Source of the DNA: Anabaena azotica FACHB-119
GTDB lineage: Bacteria > Cyanobacteriota > Cyanobacteriia > Cyanobacteriales > Nostocaceae
Length of the DNA: 64,000 bases
Direction of reading: 5' to 3'
Assembly: GCF_014697625.1 (NCBI RefSeq)
Contig: NZ_JACJSG010000007.1
Span: 151,317-215,316 of the forward strand
The notes beneath the pieces were generated by a model. That model had not been told where the DNA came from. It saw only the letters and a program-made list of their open reading frames with translations, and searched no databases. Shown piece after piece: positions 62,313 through 64,000 of the stretch (positions are counted from its first letter, which is position 1; every line of letters begins with the position of its first letter). The position numbers and the translations under genes are program-made.

Positions 62313-63605
62313 TTACTCAATCCTTGCACGAAGTGCCGGATTAGGAAAAAGAGCCTGGAAACCAGCTTGGCGTTCATCTAATTGTTCTGGGTTATAATCC
62401 CAAAGGCTACTGTAGTAGAAAAAAGCCACTCCCAACCCACGTTCTCGCGTAGTCCGCACCTGAGATTTAATCTGTGACATAGGAACAGCATTATTGCGTA
62501 ATCCTGTCATAATCCCGATCCCAGTGGGTATGACTCGTTGTGCTTCTTGAATTTCAGGACGAGTGATAATAGAGGTAAAACTTGGCAAATTAGGACGATA
62601 AACTTGCACAATAAGTTCATCTACAATCTTTAACCGTATCCAAGCCAGCCAATCTTGTAATTGGAACTTGTAAGCAAAATCATAATAGTTAGGAGATACA
62701 GAGAAAATTACGTTAGGCTTTCTCGCCTTTACAGCTTGGTTTAGCCGTACCATAAACCCCGTAATTTTATCAGCACGCCAGCGCACCCATGCAGGGTCTT
62801 GAGCATTAGCAGGCGGTGGATTTTTAGTCTCTTTAGTATATAAAGCAACAGTATATTTATCGTAACCAAATTCATGAGGCAAGCTCATGTGATCATCAAA
62901 CTGAATACCGTCAACATCGTAGTTAGTAACTATTTCCAGCACGAGGTCACTAATCAAACGTTGAACTTGCGGGTGAAAAGGATTCAGCCAAACCACCTCA
63001 CCAGCAGCGCTAATTGAAGTTTGCCCACCATTACGCTTTTGAGTTAACCATTCTGGATGGTTCATAGCCAATTCTGAGCTTGGAGGAGCCATAAAACCAA
63101 ACTCAAACCAAGGAATAGCTAACAAACCTCGGCGATGTGCTTGATTGATCACATCCGCAAGAATATCATGTCCATCCGTCCCACGAAATACAAAAGGTTG
63201 GATACCAGCCCTTTGTGCTACAGCGCTAGGATACATTACATAGCCAGAATTCCAAACCACGGGGTAGACTGTGTTAAAATTCAACCGCCGTAGTTTACTC
63301 ATAGCATCCTGCACCTTGAGACGATCTCTAAGGATATCAAAATCATTGTTAGTCATCCAAACCCCACGAATTTCTTGCCGGGGTAGTTGAGATGTAGCAG
63401 GAATAAAGCTATTTACCAGTAATACTGTGACAAAAGATATCAAGATCAAAATAGGGAAAACACTCTTGAGCAAAGTTCGACGATAAGTCTTTGCCTGTCT
63501 AAGTCGCCACTTGTAAAAAATGCTGCTTAAGTGCATTGATTTAAACAATGCTTTAGCCACCCCCACGCGCCACACCATGAATTTGTAATAGAACTTACTA
63601 GCCAT
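62313..63605 (-). CDS. GH10-like (DUF187/DUF4015-type) glycosyl hydrolase-related protein
   Basis: A 430-residue envelope protein. A basic cytosolic start (about 1-48) and one membrane helix (about 49-67) anchor it. A TIM-barrel of the YngK/GHL10 type follows: E-I-R-G-V-W-M-T-N-N-D-F, L-N-F-N-T-V-Y-P-V-V-W-N-S-G-Y, D-G-I-Q-F-D-D-H-M with acidic catalytic-site candidates, and a late F-F-Y-Y-S-S-L-W. It probably acts on a cell-wall or exopolysaccharide glycan in the periplasm; the exact substrate is not known. The ATG at 63605 is used. Confidence 0.87.
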   Translation of the reverse strand: MASKFYYKFMVWRVGVAKALFKSMHLSSIFYKWRLRQAKTYRRTLLKSVFPILILISFVTVLLVNSFIPATSQLPRQEIRGVWMTNNDFDILRDRLKVQDAMSKLRRLNFNTVYPVVWNSGYVMYPSAVAQRAGIQPFVFRGTDGHDILADVINQAHRRGLLAIPWFEFGFMAPPSSELAMNHPEWLTQKRNGGQTSISAAGEVVWLNPFHPQVQRLISDLVLEIVTNYDVDGIQFDDHMSLPHEFGYDKYTVALYTKETKNPPPANAQDPAWVRWRADKITGFMVRLNQAVKARKPNVIFSVSPNYYDFAYKFQLQDWLAWIRLKIVDELIVQVYRPNLPSFTSIITRPEIQEAQRVIPTGIGIMTGLRNNAVPMSQIKSQVRTTRERGLGVAFFYYSSLWDYNPEQLDERQAGFQALFPNPALRARIE

Positions 63606-63837
63606 AGATTTTACCCGCTTTATTGCTTACTAAAGAATGGTTCATTAGTAGTAATTCAATGCGGTGCATCGAAATTTCTGCCTCAATAAAAATTGAAGCA
63701 TACTTAGCACAGTAAGTATAGTTAATGAGTTAGATTTTATCAGTAACTCACAAATATCTACATTGAGAAGCACTTCATATTAAATAAATTGAGATATTTT
63801 AATACACAATTGATTACCTTATAATTACGTAATTATA

Positions 63838-63876
63838 GAACAAAACCCCCTTCCGTAATAGAAAGAGGGTTTGTTG
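63838..63876 (-). terminator. Terminator of the rRNA operon
   Basis: On the minus strand AACCCTCTT-TCTATTACGG-AAGGGGGTT forms a 9-bp stem followed by TTGTTC, right after the 5S rRNA 3' end. Confidence 0.75.
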
Positions 63877-63888
63877 TGAGAAAAATAA

Positions 63889-64000
63889 ACCTGGCACCGA
63901 GCGATTGTGGCGTAGGGCAACCCCTAAACTATCGTAGCCGTAGCAGAGTTTCACAACTGAGTTCGGGATGGGTTCAGAGTGGGACCAATGCACCATAGGC
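63889..64000 (-). rRNA. rrf: 5S rRNA, 3' part (5' end outside the window)
   Basis: Read on the minus strand the sequence has the conserved CCCACTCTGAACCCATCCCGAACTC-type block, then AGTTGTGAAACTC and a helix ending CGGTGCCAGG, all typical of 5S rRNA. The 5' end lies beyond 64000. A terminator follows, so this marks the end of an rRNA operon whose 16S and 23S genes should lie to the right. Confidence 0.9.

Noticed and set aside
63814..63996. 60-residue minus-strand frame at the right edge
   Set aside because: The sequence is 5S rRNA and its terminator.

Overview
The window comes from a filamentous, probably heterocyst-forming cyanobacterium of the Nostoc/Anabaena/Trichormus group. Four things point there: many GCGATCGC (HIP1-like) octamers; blocks of heptamer tandem repeats (CAGTTGT, CTGTCAC, GTTGACT types) between genes; recognisable cyanobacterial proteins such as a fused NTRC thioredoxin reductase, DUF3685, DUF3727, DUF1802 and a Fur regulator of the PerR/FurC type; and many small palindromic or MITE-like repeats. 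This is a lineage inference; no species marker is complete (only the 3' part of a 5S rRNA at the right edge).

Layout. 1-2.7 kb: a small internally duplicated protein, a histidine phosphatase and a ROK glucokinase. 2.9-7.5 kb (minus strand): a two-gene operon made of a small three-helix membrane protein followed by a 1368-residue metallophosphoesterase-NACHT-leucine-rich-repeat protein that looks like a bacterial NLR-type immune receptor. 7.7-12.6 kb: a peptide-type ABC permease, NTRC, and a Ser/Thr kinase joined to a coiled coil and a pentapeptide-repeat solenoid. 12.65-18.0 kb: a segment bounded by two inverted copies of a 104-bp MITE, one of which interrupts an integrase remnant. It holds a sugar ABC permease, an unusual tRNA-Met gene and a tight kptA-ydeI-SPFH operon. 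18.1-20.8 kb: a wreck of two transposons, an IS607-type element whose tnpB is cut off and joined to an N-terminally truncated tnpB of another subfamily.

22-25 kb is ordinary accessory metabolism (DUF362, DUF1802, aldo/keto reductase). 25.2-34.5 kb is a toxin-immunity island: a very large DUF4157 (eCIS-core) protein, interrupted by one apparent frameshift and ending in a candidate nuclease-like toxin tip, followed by a chain of probable immunity genes (unknown family, pentapeptide repeat, frameshifted DUF1877, Imm49) and one unknown. A 28-bp near-identical direct repeat lies at both ends. 34.5-39.3 kb holds a DUF3685 pseudo-receiver protein and a second NACHT NTPase with a pentapeptide tail. 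39.5-46.3 kb: a Fur regulator, a Uma2 protein, a carotenoid oxygenase whose 3' end is duplicated around a VapBC-like module, miaB, and a DUF433/DUF5615 toxin-antitoxin pair. 46.3-64 kb is mostly housekeeping: membrane protein, lipoprotein, methyltransferase, TauD-like dioxygenase, M14 peptidase, MFS transporter, GNAT, ruvX, DUF3727, yqeG, proB, tRNA-Ser(CGA), an RluA-type pseudouridine synthase, a GH10-like protein, and the 3' end of an rRNA operon.

The window combines conserved core genes with several defence or conflict modules (two NACHT proteins, two toxin-antitoxin pairs, one polymorphic toxin island, a possible RNA-repair operon) set among decaying mobile elements. The strongest candidates for an undescribed system are the membrane protein plus phosphoesterase-NACHT-LRR operon and the DUF4157 toxin island. 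Nothing here was checked against a database; family names rest on motif recognition.
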